This document shows, one piece after another, positions 9,310-17,651 of a stretch of 64,000 bases of DNA. This DNA is from Chryseobacterium formosum. Lineage in GTDB: Bacteria > Bacteroidota > Bacteroidia > Flavobacteriales > Weeksellaceae. Position 1 is the first letter of the stretch; every line of letters starts with the position of its first letter. The notes under the pieces were generated by a model. The model made no database searches, had not been told where the DNA came from, and worked only from the letters and a program-made list of their open reading frames with translations. The translations under genes and the position numbers were made by a program. Location of the stretch: positions 1 to 64,000 of the forward strand of contig NZ_JAOVZW010000021.1 of assembly GCF_026460885.1 (NCBI RefSeq), in the 5' to 3' direction.

Positions 9310-9370
9310 ACCGCAAAATCAGCTTTAAAAGATATTGAAATGGCAATTTCTTTACATTGATACTTATATT

Positions 9371-10105
9371 ATGGAGGAATTTATCAAGGAACTGCAGATA
9401 AAAATCGAAAAACTGGAAAACGAAATCAATTTCAAGAACGGACTGATCTCGTTATTGTCTCATGATTCAAAAGAACTGTTTGGAAATTTTCTATGGCTTC
9501 TGGAAGCAATGGAACAAAAGACCATAAGTGAGGAAGATTTTTTTAAGTTGTTACCGGAGATAAAAAGAGATGCTCAAAAGAATCTGCAAACCGCTCAGGA
9601 CAGCACCGCCTGGCTAAAAACACAATATGGTGAATATAAGATTAAACCTGTGAAAATCATGGTGATGGATCTTTTTTACCATTTGGAAGAAAAATACGCT
9701 GCTGGATTAAAAGAAAAAAATATTAAATTTTATTTTAAAGGCGATCCCGAAGCATTTCTTACAACCGATTATTTGTTGCTCAAATATATTTTAGACAAGA
9801 TTTTTAATAATGCGGTAAAATACTCTTTTCCGGGAAAAGATATTTATTTACAGGAAGTTACAGTAGATGATCAGATCATACTTTCTGTGATCGACTTCGG
9901 AACTGGAATAGATGAAAAGTATTTATCTGCCATCTACACCTATGAGAACCCCATATTCAAGGGAACTGCCGGCGAAAAAGGAGTTGGATTAAGTTTGAAA
10001 ATTGTTAAAAATTTTATATCCTTGATGCATGGAAAAATCAACATCTTTTCGTCTGAAAATAATGGTACTACGGTTTCCCTTTTTTTACGTAAATTTATAG
10101 AATAA
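9371..10105 (+). CDS. Sensor histidine kinase, short, no sensor domain
   Basis: From ATG 9371 this is a 244-residue kinase (an in-frame TTG at 9335 is less likely). It begins with a coiled-coil stretch (KELQIKIEKLENEI), then a dimerisation/phosphoacceptor helix with LLSHDSKE (candidate His31), then an HATPase_c domain with FNNAVKYSF (N box), DFGTGI (G1) and GEKGVGLSL (G2). It lacks any input domain or membrane segment, so it may be driven by a partner, possibly the hybrid kinase just upstream. Its stop overlaps the start of the response-regulator gene (TAATG), implying translational coupling. Confidence 0.88.
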   Translation: MEEFIKELQIKIEKLENEINFKNGLISLLSHDSKELFGNFLWLLEAMEQKTISEEDFFKLLPEIKRDAQKNLQTAQDSTAWLKTQYGEYKIKPVKIMVMDLFYHLEEKYAAGLKEKNIKFYFKGDPEAFLTTDYLLLKYILDKIFNNAVKYSFPGKDIYLQEVTVDDQIILSVIDFGTGIDEKYLSAIYTYENPIFKGTAGEKGVGLSLKIVKNFISLMHGKINIFSSENNGTTVSLFLRKFIE

Positions 10106-10749
10106 TGGGTTTAAAAGTAAACGTGCATATTATCGTTGCAGACGATCATGGTATTGTCCGCATGGGTTTAATACAAACCATCAAACGGCTTCTACCTGAT
10201 GCTGTAATCTCTGAAGTAGAGGATTTTAAAGCACTGTACAAAGTAATTTTGAATGAAAAACTTGATCTGGCCATTATGGATGTCAATATGCCTAATGGTT
10301 CTGTTCAGGAAGCGATTGATTATATAAAAATACATCAACCAGACTTAAAAGTTCTGATATTCTCTTCTCAAGATGAAGAATTGTACGCAATGCGTTATTT
10401 AAAGATGGGTGCAGGTGGTTATCTCAGCAAGCAAAGCTCCAATTCAGTAATTGAAACCGCTTTGACGGCGATGCTTAGTACTGGCCGATATGCAAGTGAA
10501 GAAGTAAAAGAAGCGATGTTTTTAGAATCATTAAATGGTCCAACAAAAAAAACGACTCTTGAATCTCTCTCAGACCGCGAATTGCAAATTGCTAATAAGC
10601 TTGCAGAAGGTATTCCCCTCAAAGAACTTTCAAATCAATTAAACCTCCACTCATCTACGGTTAGTACCTATAAGAACCGGCTGTTTGAAAAACTGAAAAT
10701 ACGATCGATCCCTGAATTGGTGGAAATACTAAGGTTGTATAATCATTAA
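10105..10749 (+). CDS. LuxR/NarL-family response regulator
   Basis: A 214-residue regulator. An N-terminal receiver domain has an acidic DDH pocket near residue 11 and phospho-acceptor Asp59 (LAIMDVNMP). A C-terminal LuxR-type helix-turn-helix lies at about 150-210 (LSDRELQIANKLAEG; HSSTVSTYKNRLFEKL). It shares one base with the kinase gene before it and is the likely output of that kinase. The layout recalls the FimZ/BvgA class that controls fimbriae in Proteobacteria, so regulation of the 847-6536 genes is a reasonable inference but not shown by the sequence. Confidence 0.92.
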   Translation: MGLKVNVHIIVADDHGIVRMGLIQTIKRLLPDAVISEVEDFKALYKVILNEKLDLAIMDVNMPNGSVQEAIDYIKIHQPDLKVLIFSSQDEELYAMRYLKMGAGGYLSKQSSNSVIETALTAMLSTGRYASEEVKEAMFLESLNGPTKKTTLESLSDRELQIANKLAEGIPLKELSNQLNLHSSTVSTYKNRLFEKLKIRSIPELVEILRLYNH

Positions 10750-11532
10750 ACATGTTTATTGTTGGAGTTGCTGACTTTGTTGTGGCACAATTCTTATCCC
10801 GTACAACTTTTATATCAGTTTGTCAGCATAATGTAGATCTTTGATTGCTTGTATAAGCCGAAACACAGGAATGGATTTATTTTCCGATTTATTCCTTCAG
10901 TCATTTTTTCTTACTAAGAATTCAAATCTTTTCCATAAGATAATGGTATCTGCTTTACAATAAATCGTAGCAGTTATTTTGTGTGATGAATCATCATTAC
11001 GCATGACCTCAATTATTTATGCTGTCTCGCTTTTTTTGTCATTATTACTAAATTTTAAGATTAAAACATTGCAAGTACTTCCTTAAATGGTTAGTGATTT
11101 TTAGCCTGTAAATCTTCCAAACCAATGCTAAATTTCAAAGCTTCAAGATAATTTTGAATAGTATTAAAAATATGGAAGCATTATGAGTTGATAAAAATTT
11201 TCCGAATTTAACCTTATTGTGGTTGAAATTTTACTTCAAACAAAAATTTAATATATGGTATGTTATTTGTAAAGTGATGTTTTGTTAAAATTAATCTTAA
11301 TGAGATATATAAAAATTAAATATTTAGCCTTTAAAAAGTATATGAAGAGAAAAATTTTTATTGAGGATGTTGTATAGATTACTACTTACTGAAAATTGTA
11401 TCATTGAATTATAATTTTTCTGGGGAATGTTGAAGGGATAATTTTTCTCAGTGACGAAGTTTTTTGAATTTCTTCTTTTGCTGTAGTTTTATTTTATACT
11501 GTCGGTCAGATTTTCTTATTAATTGGGTTATT
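10750..11532. other. Intergenic, AT-rich, no supported gene
   Basis: About 780 bases without a supported gene. On the minus strand an ATG at 11004 opens a short frame that hits one stop and continues in the same frame to about 10810. This could be the scar of a small gene but matches nothing I recognise. No terminator or repeat stands out. Confidence 0.5.
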
Positions 11533-11910
11533 TTACGCAATGGATTGATTAGTTAGAGCCGGTTCAATAACATCTGTAAATTTTATTGAAATTGCTGCAC
11601 AATTTTTAACTTCAATCGTAAACTTTCTATGATTATTTTGTAAATAATCTCTGATGTTTTCAGTTGTGATTTGTAACATCCATATCAGGAAATTATTATG
11701 AGTAGGTAATTGTGAGGATTTATTCCAGATTTTAATGAAAACTTCTTGCAAAATGTCTGATGAATATTTTTCTGACAGACCTGAATTCAATAAAAAACCA
11801 TATAAAATAGGACTGTAAAAATCATAGATATAAGTAAATTCTTTTATTTTTCTTGTTTTGAGTAACAGAAATAGTTCGGTATCGGAATATTGTAATTGTT
11901 TGATTTTCAT
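11533..11910 (-). CDS. ECF-type sigma factor region-2 protein lacking region 4
   Basis: A 125-residue protein resembling the first half of an ECF sigma factor: helices around YIYDFYSPILYGFL, then the core-binding/promoter-melting motif SSDILQEVFIKIWNKS, then WMLQITTENIRDYL. The region-4 helix-turn-helix that normally recognises the -35 element is absent; the chain ends shortly after the linker and no continuation is visible in another frame downstream. Full-length ECF factors are about 160-200 residues. It may be a truncated gene or a sigma-2-only protein acting with a partner or as an anti-activator. No adjacent anti-sigma gene is seen. Confidence 0.65.
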   Translation of the reverse strand: MKIKQLQYSDTELFLLLKTRKIKEFTYIYDFYSPILYGFLLNSGLSEKYSSDILQEVFIKIWNKSSQLPTHNNFLIWMLQITTENIRDYLQNNHRKFTIEVKNCAAISIKFTDVIEPALTNQSIA

Positions 11911-12182
11911 GACTCAAAGAAGAATATTTTAAACTTATTAATTTTTTACAGACCCTTCTTCACAATCACTAAATTCTTTCTGTTATGTTTAACATATCAA
12001 ATGTTGTGCTAAAATTTATTTAGCTAAATTTAAAACTCTGATAAATTTTGAAATTCTATGTACTGGAAAAGAGTCTATTGCTTTTATCATAAAATTTTTT
12101 ACTCTCCTCAAATAGTAATTGGAAAATATTTCAGTTTTAGAAATTGGAATAAATATTACTGTATTTTTTGTTAAGGATGACT

Positions 12183-12467
12183 CTAAAAATTTAATATCTT
12201 ATATTCCGAACTTTGATGTTCGAAATAGTAAATGCTTTTGACTTTAAACCAAAGAAAATATATAACCAATGCAATATCTACTACTTTATCTTCTTCAAAA
12301 TTAAAGATGATTTCCTCATGAAAAATATTTAATTTATACATACGGAAAAACCAAATATAGTCATCAGATTTTCTTGAAGGTTGACCAAAAAATGAACTGA
12401 TTTCATCTTTTGAATGATGAAGATGTTTCTCAACCATCTTTTTCAGTTTTACAATATTTTTATCCAC
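12183..12467 (-). CDS. Small hypothetical protein
   Basis: A 94-residue acidic/aromatic protein from a GTG start; an internal ATG at 12437 is an alternative and gives 84 residues. I do not recognise a family. It contains SKDEISSFFGQP, then YIWFFRMYKL and an IIFNFEEDKVVDIAL strand pair. This is the same helix, Trp strand, strand order as the unknown protein at 260-589, so the two may share a small BamE-like fold. No signal peptide. It is isolated, with no operon partner. Confidence 0.5.
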   Translation of the reverse strand: MDKNIVKLKKMVEKHLHHSKDEISSFFGQPSRKSDDYIWFFRMYKLNIFHEEIIFNFEEDKVVDIALVIYFLWFKVKSIYYFEHQSSEYKILNF

Positions 12468-12831
12468 AAATATTAATAATTTAATTTAATGAATCTTGTA
12501 GTTGTGCACAAGTAGGTAAAGGTACAAAATTGTGAATTTATTTTGCTTTTCTACTGAAGAAAATGGCGTTAAAAAATATTATCTAGAGATATTTGCCTGT
12601 AAGGTTTTAATTCTTTTTCTTAATTTTATATTTGGTGTAGTAAAAGGATTTTTTATAAATGAAATCTGTATTATGTTTTATTAATTAAGGAATTATACAT
12701 ACTATCACGAATTCCTTTATTTTTCATAAAAATTTAGCACTTCTCAATTATAGAAGAGTTATAAGAATTTGTACAAAGAGGTGTGTAATAGCCAAATTAA
12801 AAACTAAAATAGGGGATTATTGCATGAAAAC
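12468..12831. other. Intergenic, no feature seen
   Basis: About 360 AT-rich bases between two minus-strand genes. I see no open frame of note and no convincing terminator or repeat. Confidence 0.5.
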
Positions 12832-13419
12832 TTATTGCGCATCATATTCTATATGAATTCCGGGATGATAGGCAGAAGCTTTTTCCATTAGATGTCTTCT
12901 TTGAATTGGGTTATTTTCAATTGCAAAAAAAAATGAACTGCCTTTTATTGTTTTGAAACTTACGATTTTATTTTGTCTTCCTCTTGCAAATACACTTGCT
13001 TTAATTTTGATCTCTTTAAGTTCAGTAAAGTGAAAATCGGGTTGTCTAAACCATGTAAATACTCTAATTTGACCTGAATAGATAATAAAAGACGGAAGAA
13101 ACTTTTCCAGCCAAAATCGGGATTCATTAATTTGTTTTAAGGTTTTCAAATCATCATTACTCATCAAGATTAATACTTCTCTGTAACTTCTAAGAAAACG
13201 AATACTGAGAATAAGCACAATGATGAGTAATATTAATAGGATTGTAAATAAGGTTGAAACAAAACTCTCAGTAGGTAAATTCAATTGTTTATTGAAAAGT
13301 GTATAGATGACAACACCAGCCGCTGTAATAGTTATAAAGATTGCTAGGATAACAATGATAATTATTTTACTCATAAAGATCTTGCTAAGAAGCAGCTTTC
13401 GGTACTCGTCATTTTGCAT
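12832..13419 (-). CDS. Hypothetical inner-membrane protein, YcxB-like layout
   Basis: A 195-residue protein with a short cytoplasmic start, two hydrophobic membrane segments (about residues 16-40 and 55-74) and a C-terminal soluble domain of about 115 residues. The soluble part has a basic FLRSYREVLILM start and strands resembling the YcxB-type pleckstrin-like domain (SGQIRVFTWFRQPDFHFTEL). Function unknown. It is a single-gene unit beside decayed DNA. The family suggestion rests only on layout. Confidence 0.55.
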   Translation of the reverse strand: MQNDEYRKLLLSKIFMSKIIIIVILAIFITITAAGVVIYTLFNKQLNLPTESFVSTLFTILLILLIIVLILSIRFLRSYREVLILMSNDDLKTLKQINESRFWLEKFLPSFIIYSGQIRVFTWFRQPDFHFTELKEIKIKASVFARGRQNKIVSFKTIKGSSFFFAIENNPIQRRHLMEKASAYHPGIHIEYDAQ

Positions 13420-13683
13420 AGGATTATATAAAACAATTATTAAATTCTATAATTGCAAGTTAAAAGCCAAAAAACAAGAGAAACGATATTTTTATCTTAA
13501 ATAATTTGTAAGATTCAATACATTATTACTTCTTTAGTTATGAGACTTGCGAAATGTTAAGCAAATATTCTAATAAATAGAGCTTAATGTTGTATCGGAT
13601 TCAGATACTACACGACTATTGTGAATAAATTACAAAGTTTAGGTATGTTAATTCTGATTTATCAAATAATCTCTATTCAATAC

Positions 13684-13835
13684 TTATTGGTTAAGCTTTT
13701 GCCAATCAATCGGTAATATAAATGAGAAGGTAGTATCTTCGTTTTGAAACTTTCGACCTGTATCGTACTATGGTGAAGTTCAATAATTTCTTTAGAGAGA
13801 TAAATTCGGGTTCCAAATGCTGATATAGTTTTACT
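13684..13835 (-). pseudogene. Decayed histidine-kinase C-terminus
   Basis: On the minus strand this reads SAFGTRIYLSKEIIELHHST and, after a one-base frame change near 13737, TTFSFILPIDWQKLNQ and a stop. The first part is a damaged ATPase G2 box plus the following helix (intact form G-T-G-I-G-L-Y-I-S-K-E-I-I-E-L-H-G-G). The second is the final strand of an HATPase_c domain. The rest of the gene is gone. I infer a kinase gene that has lost its front and acquired at least one frameshift. Confidence 0.6.
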
Positions 13836-13874
13836 ATTAATATCTTTAGATATCATTCAAATATTCGATGCTGA

Positions 13875-14147
13875 TCTTTGCCAATGGCAATAGGAGCTGT
13901 CGCCGCATCTCTAAATAGACAAGTTATTACGATGAGTGGGTGATGGAGGTTATCTATGCTTTTAGGGGATTTGGCGGTTGTTATGCAATACCAGTTTCCG
14001 ATTAAGATTTTTATTTTTAATAATCATTCGTTAGGAATGGTTAAGCTTGAAATGGAAGTTGCAGGTTACGTTGACTGGAAGACTGACATGATAAATCCGC
14101 CTTTTGATAAAATTGCAGAATTAATGAATATAAAAGGCCTAGAATAA
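13875..14147 (+). pseudogene. poxB: Decayed pyruvate oxidase-type ThDP enzyme fragment
   Basis: The frame starts SLPMAIGAVAASLNRQVITM, then a ThDP-binding loop that should read SGDGGY but is broken by an inserted G and a later lost T, creating an in-frame TGA. It resumes as SMLLGDLAVVMQYQFPIKIF, then FNNHSLGMVKLEMEVAG, DWKTDMINPPFDKIAELM and a stop. This is the ThDP-binding third of pyruvate oxidase / pyruvate:quinone dehydrogenase-like proteins. The N-terminal two-thirds and the C-terminal membrane-binding tail are missing, so it is non-functional. Confidence 0.8.
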
Positions 14148-14178
14148 AAAGATCCAGAAAAAGCTGAATCTTTTTATT
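14146..14178. terminator. Probable bidirectional terminator
   Basis: An interrupted stem, AAAAAGAT-C-CAG / CTG-A-ATCTTTTT, gives an A-tract on one side and a T-tract on the other. On the minus strand the single mismatch becomes a T-G wobble, so it best serves the AraC gene ending at 14198. On the plus strand it immediately follows the pyruvate-oxidase remnant. Confidence 0.65.
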
Positions 14179-14197
14179 CTATAAATTAAAATTAATT

Positions 14198-15085
14198 TTA
14201 TATTTCACTTTTAGTTTTCAACAATCGATATTGATTAGGAGAATATTTCATTGCAGACTTAAAATATTTTCCAAAATGAGAATTGTCATTAAATCCAAGC
14301 TCAGAAGAAATCTGTGTAACAGAAAGGGTAGTATGAAGAAGTAATCGCTCAGCCTCAAGAATAACTCTGTTTTTTATCAATTGACCTGCAGAAATATCCA
14401 GACTTTCTTTAATGAGCGCATTGAGATAGTTGGCTGTAAGATTTAGTTTTGAAGCATATTGTGAGGTCGTTTTTAAATCTTTAAAATGTTGGTTAACCAA
14501 ATTGCTGAACTCATTTATGATTTGTTTTTTATGATCAACCGATCTATTAATATGATTTTTTTTATTTGAATTTCGAATATATTTTAATACAAAAACTTTA
14601 AGCAGGAGGCAGATAATTTCTTTTCGTAATAATCTACTTTTAAAGTATTCATTTTGAAGTTCATCATAGGTTTGTGCCAGGTCAGCTAAGTTTTCATCAG
14701 ATAATTTTATAAAAGGTGCCACATCATTCAAAGCAGTATCACTCTTAATCATTTTATTTCCGGTGTAAACATAATTATAAAACGACTTTGTAAACATCAG
14801 TACGTTTCCATCGTTACACTGAATGTCTTTGAAATGATATACCTGATTGTAATTAATGAAAAAAAACTTTCCGGGTTTTACATTGAATTCCCGATCATCA
14901 ATGACGATTGATCCTTCCGCATCTTTTAAAATTAAAACGGCGTAGAATTTATTTTTAAAATGAAAGCCGGAATCAGCCTGTATCTTCTCAGCCAACTCAT
15001 GAAACGGCATCATCACAAACTCATTTCGTAAGAAAGAATGTTTATTTACTTGGCTTAAGGTGAGAGATTGAATTGTATGATTCAA
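14198..15085 (-). CDS. AraC-family transcriptional regulator
   Basis: A 295-residue regulator: an N-terminal cupin-like ligand domain (about 1-170, with EFNVKPGKFFFINYNQVYHF) and a C-terminal double helix-turn-helix (about 195-290; LTANYLNALIKESL, then VTQISSELGFNDNSHFGKYF and SPNQYR). It follows the racemase gene on the same strand but is separated from it by a terminator. Its target is not evident; the nearest candidates are the upstream racemase/GNAT/stress-protein operon and the decayed genes downstream. Confidence 0.92.
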   Translation of the reverse strand: MNHTIQSLTLSQVNKHSFLRNEFVMMPFHELAEKIQADSGFHFKNKFYAVLILKDAEGSIVIDDREFNVKPGKFFFINYNQVYHFKDIQCNDGNVLMFTKSFYNYVYTGNKMIKSDTALNDVAPFIKLSDENLADLAQTYDELQNEYFKSRLLRKEIICLLLKVFVLKYIRNSNKKNHINRSVDHKKQIINEFSNLVNQHFKDLKTTSQYASKLNLTANYLNALIKESLDISAGQLIKNRVILEAERLLLHTTLSVTQISSELGFNDNSHFGKYFKSAMKYSPNQYRLLKTKSEI

Positions 15086-15117
15086 GATTTTTAATTTTTC
15101 TACTCAAATATAAACAT

Positions 15118-15150
15118 AAAAAATACCACAATTTTGGCGTGGTATTTTTT
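15118..15150 (-). terminator. Rho-independent terminator
   Basis: An A/T-flanked stem AAATACCAC / GTGGTATTT with a 9-base loop. Read on the minus strand it ends in TTTTTT, 20 bases after the racemase stop, so it ends the 17651-15170 operon ahead of the AraC gene. Confidence 0.8.
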
Positions 15151-15169
15151 TGATATAATTATATCAATG

Positions 15170-16285
15170 TTAATTACTGTGTTCTAAAATTTTAAAGTGC
15201 TGCGGATTTAACTTGTTATCAATTACCTTATCCACATATTCAGAATTCATAGCACGTAAAACAGCCATGTAGTCCATGCTGAAATCAATCGTATCTCCCA
15301 CGTGATAATCTTTGCTGTTATCTACAAGATCCAGGATCATCATATCGGAGCTGGCCCCGATAATTGCAATCCCTGAAGAAATAGGTTGTAAATGCTTTGG
15401 GTCAATATCTAAAATTCCAACATCGAGGATTGCTCGTACAGAAGTTTTACCTTTGTTTATATCATCATGAATGGGGGTTTCACCTGTAAGATTGGTTCCG
15501 GCATTTCCAGCCGGGATCATCGGCTTCTGTACAATCTCAATGATTTCAGCAGTCAGCTGAAAAACATCATGGTGCATACCTTTAATCATTGAATCGTTGT
15601 AAACATCAGTACCAAAAAACAAAGTTTCACCCACTCTGAAATGATTAATTCCTTCCGGTATTTTGTTTTTAAACAGTAAAGGGATGGTCACTGATGATCC
15701 TGCCGAAATAAAGGGAATCTTAGTCTGATGAATTTCTTCAATAATCTCTTTAAAGCGATGAAGTTTAATCAGCTTTTTCTCGTCAGGAAGTATTCCGTTG
15801 AGGCAGTTGAGATTAGTTCCTATTCCTACAATCTCTATGTTTGGTATCTGTGCAGCTTCACCATAAAACTGCGACAGGTTCTTCACCATAATGCCTTCTC
15901 TGAGTTCTCCCATTTCCACCATAATCACAATTTTGTGGGTTTTATTTTGTTGAATGGCTTCATCAGAAAGAGCTTTAATCGTATCCAGCTCTGTATTAAA
16001 GCTGACGTCTGCATATTTTACAATGCTTCGGGCTAATCGTTTCGCAGGTGGCTTTATGTAGACTGTCTTTGTTGTTGGAGATAGCTTTTTAATATGCTTT
16101 AAGTTGCTTAAACGGGAATCGCAGACTTCTTTGTCAGAGATTTCCAAAAGACATTTGAGAAACTTTTCATTTCCGCAAAGCAGTTTCGATACTACAGCCC
16201 ATTCGATATGGTTTTCTTCGAAAAGTTGATCTAGATAATGATAGTTGTGAAGTAATTTATTTGTGTTTAAAGTAATATATGACAT
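15170..16285 (-). CDS. PLP-dependent alanine/ornithine racemase-family protein
   Basis: A 371-residue protein of the alanine racemase-like type III PLP fold. The candidate PLP-binding lysine is Lys34 in EWAVVSKLLCGN. Other family signatures are VEMGELREGI and GIGTNLNCLNG in the barrel, SAGSSVTIPLL and FRVGETLFFG, with a C-terminal beta domain. This subgroup includes ornithine racemase and YhfX-like proteins rather than the cell-wall Alr, and the substrate cannot be read from sequence. Its start is one base past the stop of the acetyltransferase gene, so the two are certainly co-transcribed. Confidence 0.8.
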   Translation of the reverse strand: MSYITLNTNKLLHNYHYLDQLFEENHIEWAVVSKLLCGNEKFLKCLLEISDKEVCDSRLSNLKHIKKLSPTTKTVYIKPPAKRLARSIVKYADVSFNTELDTIKALSDEAIQQNKTHKIVIMVEMGELREGIMVKNLSQFYGEAAQIPNIEIVGIGTNLNCLNGILPDEKKLIKLHRFKEIIEEIHQTKIPFISAGSSVTIPLLFKNKIPEGINHFRVGETLFFGTDVYNDSMIKGMHHDVFQLTAEIIEIVQKPMIPAGNAGTNLTGETPIHDDINKGKTSVRAILDVGILDIDPKHLQPISSGIAIIGASSDMMILDLVDNSKDYHVGDTIDFSMDYMAVLRAMNSEYVDKVIDNKLNPQHFKILEHSN

Positions 16286-16286
16286 T

Positions 16287-16733
16287 TTATTTTTTTAATC
16301 GCATTTCAAGATATTTACTGGAAAATCCCAGTTTCCTGTATAGATGTATTGCCGGATTTTCCGGTTCACAGTGGAGTGCGATGTCCCCCTGTGAAGAATC
16401 AATAGCGTACTGCATGAGTTTTTTCCCAATTCCCTTACCACGTACATTTTTATCAGTAGCAATGTAGACGAGAATATTTTCAGGTATATAACCGCTCATT
16501 CCGGTTTTATTGACGACTACTGCACCAACTAACTGATCTGTGCTTTCATCTCGCGCCGTAATGATCAGTCCTCCCGTTTTATTTTCTAATCCTAGCGAAT
16601 AGCTGACAGCGTCAGAAATATCTGCTTTCGGATCACCGTATTGTTCAAGATGTTCAAAAAGAAACTGAATGATTTCCTGTTGTTGGTTGGCGTTGGTTCT
16701 GTTTTCATCTGAATATTTTTGTAGTGTAATCAT
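16287..16733 (-). CDS. GNAT-family N-acetyltransferase
   Basis: A 148-residue protein with the GNAT acetyl-CoA binding motif A (VRGKGIGKKLMQYAI) after an IPENILVYIATDKN strand, and a motif B/C ending (CEPENPAIHLYRKLGF). It transfers an acetyl group from acetyl-CoA to an unknown amine. It lies between the stress-protein and racemase genes with gaps of 9 and 1 bases. The amino-acid racemase neighbour suggests a free amino acid or related amine as substrate, which is inference. Confidence 0.88.
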   Translation of the reverse strand: MITLQKYSDENRTNANQQQEIIQFLFEHLEQYGDPKADISDAVSYSLGLENKTGGLIITARDESTDQLVGAVVVNKTGMSGYIPENILVYIATDKNVRGKGIGKKLMQYAIDSSQGDIALHCEPENPAIHLYRKLGFSSKYLEMRLKK

Positions 16734-16742
16734 ATCGTTGTG

Positions 16743-17651
16743 TTATCCCGGATGTGGCAATGTAATGTCAAAACCAACATTATCTTCCGAATAGTTTTTG
16801 GTCTTGACGCTTTTGTTTTTTAAAAAAAGCAAAGGCACATCCGTATAATTAATAATCTGTTTAAAGAAATTTTCAGAAAAAAATGATTTCCAACTGTCTT
16901 CATCCTGATAATTAAGAATAATGATATCAGCATCGTCCTCTTCTGAAAATTTTGAAATTTGCGTTGCCTTGTCGCGGGTCAGTAAAAACTGCGAATGATA
17001 TTCCTGCGACTTTATGGCGATTGTCGTTCTGGCTCTTTGATAAGCATCTTTGATTTTTATCAAATCCTCATCTGTACTAATTCCCAGTAGGCTTATGACG
17101 CCGTTGTTTCTTTTAGCAATGGCAACCGAAAGATCAATTTTATTGGTTAGATCTTCCAAAACACGAATCGGAACGAGTATTTTGTCGAATGAATATTTTT
17201 TACAATCTTCGGGTACCAATAAGACAGAGCAGTTCGCCTCAGTTAATATCTGATAAGATAATGATCCTAAAATCAGTTGTGAAAAGTTTTGATGGCCAGA
17301 GCTCCCGCAGATTACGAGATCAACTGTCTCGAAATCAATAACCTCGTTAATTCCATGTATTAAACGATCATTTTTGATGACCGATTGTATTTCCAAAACA
17401 GGATATTGAGCTTTTAAAGAAATTTCAAGTTCCTTTAATGCACGTTGTGTCTTTAGAAAATTCTCATTGATTGTTTCTGCACCGATGATTTGCTTTCCTG
17501 TTCTGTCGATGATCGCATGATTGGTGATGTTGTGAAGTAAAATGATTTTTGCTTTATGACGTGCAGCAATGTGCACCGCCATTTTGACTGCATTATTTGA
17601 TTTGTCTGAGAAATCGACTGCTACTAAGATTTTCCTGATTAAATTTTGCAT
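16743..17651 (-). CDS. Tandem universal stress protein
   Basis: A 302-residue protein with two UspA domains. Domain 1 (about 5-146) starts KILVAVDFSDKS and keeps the ATP-binding motif G-x2-G-x9-G-S (CGSSGHQNFS to LGSL). Domain 2 (about 155-275) starts DKILVPIRVLEDL but lacks the motif, as is common in tandem forms. It is first in the minus-strand operon with the acetyltransferase and racemase. Such proteins respond to starvation or redox stress; partner unknown. Confidence 0.9.
   Translation of the reverse strand: MQNLIRKILVAVDFSDKSNNAVKMAVHIAARHKAKIILLHNITNHAIIDRTGKQIIGAETINENFLKTQRALKELEISLKAQYPVLEIQSVIKNDRLIHGINEVIDFETVDLVICGSSGHQNFSQLILGSLSYQILTEANCSVLLVPEDCKKYSFDKILVPIRVLEDLTNKIDLSVAIAKRNNGVISLLGISTDEDLIKIKDAYQRARTTIAIKSQEYHSQFLLTRDKATQISKFSEEDDADIIILNYQDEDSWKSFFSENFFKQIINYTDVPLLFLKNKSVKTKNYSEDNVGFDITLPHPG

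Noticed and set aside
10810-11004. A minus-strand frame with one internal stop in the gap after the LuxR-type regulator.
   Set aside because: No recognisable family and too short; could be a gene scar but cannot be supported.
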